In this document: in pieces, positions 33,574 to 35,320 of the stretch
Layout: each line of letters opens with the position of its first letter
Position numbering within the stretch: the first letter of the stretch is position 1
DNA from: Opitutia bacterium UBA953
GTDB taxonomy: Bacteria > Verrucomicrobiota > Verrucomicrobiia > Opitutales > UBA953
Assembly: GCA_002293125.1 (NCBI GenBank)
Contig: DBCR01000056.1
Coordinates: 1-35,320 of the forward strand
DNA length: 35,320 nt
Direction: 5' to 3'
Made by a program: the position numbers and the translations under genes
Notes under the pieces: model-generated
What the model saw: the letters and a program-made list of their open reading frames with translations, nothing else
Databases searched by the model: none
What the model was told of the DNA's origin: nothing

Positions 33574-34330
33574 GCTCCGCCGCGATCGCATCCCAGAGGG
33601 CGATGCGCGACTCGATGGCGGCGACGGAGGCCTCGGCGGCTTCGGCCCACTTGCGGTCGTCATCGCCGCAGAGCAGTTCGACCATGCGCAGCGAGATGGC
33701 ACCGTGGTGGCCGCCATCGACCTCGATGTGTCGCTCGAGGTAATAGCGGAAGGTGTCGAGCTTGCCCGGGTATTCGCGGCTAAGCCGCGTGACCAGCTCG
33801 GTGAACATGTCGGGGATCAGATCTTCTCGGCCGAAGGTGAAGGCCGCGGCAACTTCATGCGACTTACCGTGGGTCGCCAGGGAGAAGGTCGCACCGGAGA
33901 ACGCGGCGGCACCAGACGAGACACCGGCGGAAACCAAAGCGGAAGCGGTCGAGCCACCCGCGCGGACGGAGGCTAGCGCCTTGTCGACGGCGGACGTATC
34001 AGAGCCGGCCTCATGCATGGCTCGCAGATAGAGATCGAAGTGGGCGATGCGGCCCCCGCGCGGATCGACGTCGGATTCTTCACCGCAGACGATCTCGTTG
34101 ATCAGGAAACGCACCTCGGCATCGCCGACCGGCACCCACGGGACGGTCACACACGTGAGGTCGCGCTGGAGTCGCTTCAGCAGCGACATGAAATCCCAGA
34201 CCGCGAAGACGTGCGACCGCATGAACACGCGGACGTCGTCGAGCGAGGCCATCCGCGCATAGAGCGGGTGCGCGAGGAGGCGGGCACGAGCAGGCGCGAT
34301 GCGGGAGCGGACTACTTCAAGTCTAGTCAT
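33560..34330 (-). CDS. DUF3050 family protein
   Basis: The 256-residue cytosolic protein matches DUF3050, a family with a probable heme-oxygenase-like helical fold. The best blocks are MRSHVFAVWDFMSLLKRLQR, LTCVTVPWVP, RFLINEIVCGEESD, KSHEVAAAFTFGREDLIPDM and LERHIEVDGGHHG, with conserved His, Glu and Asp residues that could bind metal. Its reaction is not known to me. ATG 34330 is the natural start. It is separated from trmL by 57 bases and shares strand with trmL and smpB, so it could be read from that transcript, but the functions do not suggest a connection. Confidence 0.88.
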   Translation of the reverse strand: MTRLEVVRSRIAPARARLLAHPLYARMASLDDVRVFMRSHVFAVWDFMSLLKRLQRDLTCVTVPWVPVGDAEVRFLINEIVCGEESDVDPRGGRIAHFDLYLRAMHEAGSDTSAVDKALASVRAGGSTASALVSAGVSSGAAAFSGATFSLATHGKSHEVAAAFTFGREDLIPDMFTELVTRLSREYPGKLDTFRYYLERHIEVDGGHHGAISLRMVELLCGDDDRKWAEAAEASVAAIESRIALWDAIAAELRAA

Positions 34331-34387
34331 GTTGACGAAGTTATTAAGGTCGGACGAAACGCAAGCCGGCGACTTAATGATAAGACA

Positions 34388-34858
34388 TCAAGCCCGCTTA
34401 ATCTGGCGGAGAGCCTCATACGTCGCGATCCCGCAGGCGGTCGAGAGGTTGAGCGAGCGGGTCTTATCGTTGAAGTGCGGGATCTTCACTTCGCGGTCCG
34501 GACCGAACCACGCGTGGATCTCGTCGGGCGTACCGGAGCCTTCGTTGCCGAAGACAAGCCCGTCACCTTCTTGGAACTGCGCGTCCCAAAGGCCGCGCGT
34601 GGTCTTGGTGGTGAAAAGCCAGAGTCGCTCAGGGCGACCGGGCGAAGCGAGGAAGGCTTCCCAGTTATCGTGATGGCGGACGTCGAGTTCATGCCAGTAA
34701 TCCATACCGGCGCGACGCAGCTTGGCGTCGTCGATCTTGAAGCCCAGAGGGTGGACGAGGTGCAGCACGCAGCCCGTCACGGCGCACATGCGGCCCACGT
34801 TGCCGGTATTCGGCGGGATCTCCGGGCGGAGCAGGACGAGATGGAGTGGCGGCTTCAC
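34388..34858 (-). CDS. trmL: tRNA (cytidine(34)-2'-O)-methyltransferase
   Basis: The 156-residue SPOUT methyltransferase methylates the wobble nucleotide of tRNA-Leu isoacceptors. LHLVLLRPEIPPNTGNVGRM is the N-terminal signature. HPLGFKIDDAKLRRAGMDYW, LVFGNEGSGTPDE and the knot motif near the C-terminus (SLNLSTACGIATYEALRQ) are all in place, and the length matches E. coli TrmL (157). It starts with GTG at 34858-34856, overlapping the smpB stop as GTGA. There is no in-frame ATG that would keep the N-terminal motif, so GTG is very likely the true start. Confidence 0.95.
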   Translation of the reverse strand: MKPPLHLVLLRPEIPPNTGNVGRMCAVTGCVLHLVHPLGFKIDDAKLRRAGMDYWHELDVRHHDNWEAFLASPGRPERLWLFTTKTTRGLWDAQFQEGDGLVFGNEGSGTPDEIHAWFGPDREVKIPHFNDKTRSLNLSTACGIATYEALRQIKRA

Positions 34859-35320
34859 TTCCGTCGGCTCATCGCGCGCGAAATCTCGCGCTTGGCTTCG
34901 CGTTCCTTGATGTCCTGACGCTTGTCATGCATCTTCTTGCCCTTGCCCACGGCGAGGAGGCACTTCGCCAAGCCATGCTTGAAGTAAATCTTCAACGGAA
35001 TGATCGCGTGGCCGCCGGACTGGATTTCCGCGGCAATCTTCTCGATTTCGGCCTCCTTCAGCAGCAGCTGCCGCGTGCGGTAGGAGGCATGGTTGTTGAG
35101 ATTACCGAAATCATACTCCGCGATATGCGCGTGGTAGAGCATCACGCCCTTCGGGCTGATCTTGATGAACGCATCGGCGATGTTGGCTCGGCCGGCACGA
35201 AGAGACTTCACCTCGGTGCCACGTAGGACGATCCCGGCTTCGAAGGTCGGGCCGATGAAATAGTCACGTCCCGCCTTCGGGTTATTGACCTCGGGTAGAA
35301 CATGCTCTCGGCGGGCGGCC
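34855..35320 (-). CDS. smpB: SsrA-binding protein SmpB (start lies beyond the window)
   Basis: The frame is open to the window edge, so the gene is 5'-truncated. Reading upstream of the GTG at 35211 gives the canonical SmpB N-terminal half: NNPKAGRDYFIGPTFEAGIV followed by LRGTEVKSLRAGRANIADAF. This shows that the GTG is only an internal valine codon. The remaining part has MLYHAHIAEYDFGN, RTRQLLLKEAEIEKI, IPLKIYFKHGLAKCLLAVGKGKK and the basic tail DKRQDIKEREAKREISRAMSRRK. SmpB carries tmRNA into stalled ribosomes for trans-translation. The tmRNA gene is not in the window. It overlaps trmL by four bases. Confidence 0.97.
   Translation of the reverse strand, partial: AARREHVLPEVNNPKAGRDYFIGPTFEAGIVLRGTEVKSLRAGRANIADAFIKISPKGVMLYHAHIAEYDFGNLNNHASYRTRQLLLKEAEIEKIAAEIQSGGHAIIPLKIYFKHGLAKCLLAVGKGKKMHDKRQDIKEREAKREISRAMSRRK

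Noticed and set aside
35209..35211. GTG at 35211 as smpB start
   Set aside because: Codons upstream encode the conserved SmpB N-terminal half, so the gene runs off the window edge.

Overview
The window is a dense, GC-rich (C/G-biased third positions) bacterial chromosome segment of housekeeping and cell-envelope genes. It most likely comes from the phylum Verrucomicrobiota, class Opitutae or a relative. This is an inference from family content: a giant PVC-type multidomain cytochrome with a DUF1080 module, a second DUF1080 protein, an OleC/OleD pair, a DUF3050 protein, a Gram-negative lipid A gene (lpxB) and an OprO/P-like porin. No rRNA, tRNA, CRISPR, phage or insertion-sequence genes were seen, and no stretch over 300 bases lacks a gene.

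Layout. 1-1728: carboxynorspermidine synthase (5' part outside the window) and carboxynorspermidine decarboxylase, separated by a hairpin terminator. 1792-2900: a membrane-anchored coiled-coil protein, convergent with an orphan Vsr endonuclease. 3021-7523 (minus): a porin, then a tightly overlapped three-gene unit of GnnA-like oxidoreductase, lpxB and an SDR. 7694-10594 (plus): a SirB1-like protein, aroE, a prepilin peptidase and a small lipoprotein. 10651-13778 (plus): oleC, oleD and a hotdog thioesterase. 13788-13935: a long imperfect palindrome. 13939-17723: nth (minus) and gcvP (plus). 17724-22075 (minus): metF, an LplT-like MFS carrier, an OmpR-type response regulator and its histidine kinase. 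22128-28737 (minus): the 1417-residue cytochrome, argS and a DUF983 protein. 28885-31459 (plus): sufT, a HemW-like radical SAM protein and an EamA transporter. 31456-35320: a dicarboxylate/amino-acid symporter, a secreted DUF1080 protein, a DUF3050 protein, trmL and smpB (5' part outside the window).

Themes. (1) Polyamine synthesis by the carboxynorspermidine route. (2) Lipid A assembly, possibly with an amide-linked sugar if the GnnA-like call holds. (3) Head-to-head fatty-acid condensation chemistry (OleC/OleD), without OleA or OleB in the window. (4) Periplasmic sugar oxidation or 3-keto-sugar chemistry implied by the two DUF1080 proteins and the cytochrome. (5) One-carbon metabolism (metF, gcvP), where metF has the clearest operator-promoter of the window.

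Starts. Recognisable Shine-Dalgarno sequences are nearly absent. In several genes a -10-like hexamer lies only 6-15 bases before the start codon, suggesting leaderless or very short-leader mRNAs. Genes are packed with ATGA, GTGA and TGATG overlaps, and three convergent pairs touch or overlap at their 3' ends. No obviously novel defence or mobile system was found. The best candidates for new biology are the multidomain cytochrome, the metF operator, the 150-bp palindrome and the short-leader start pattern.
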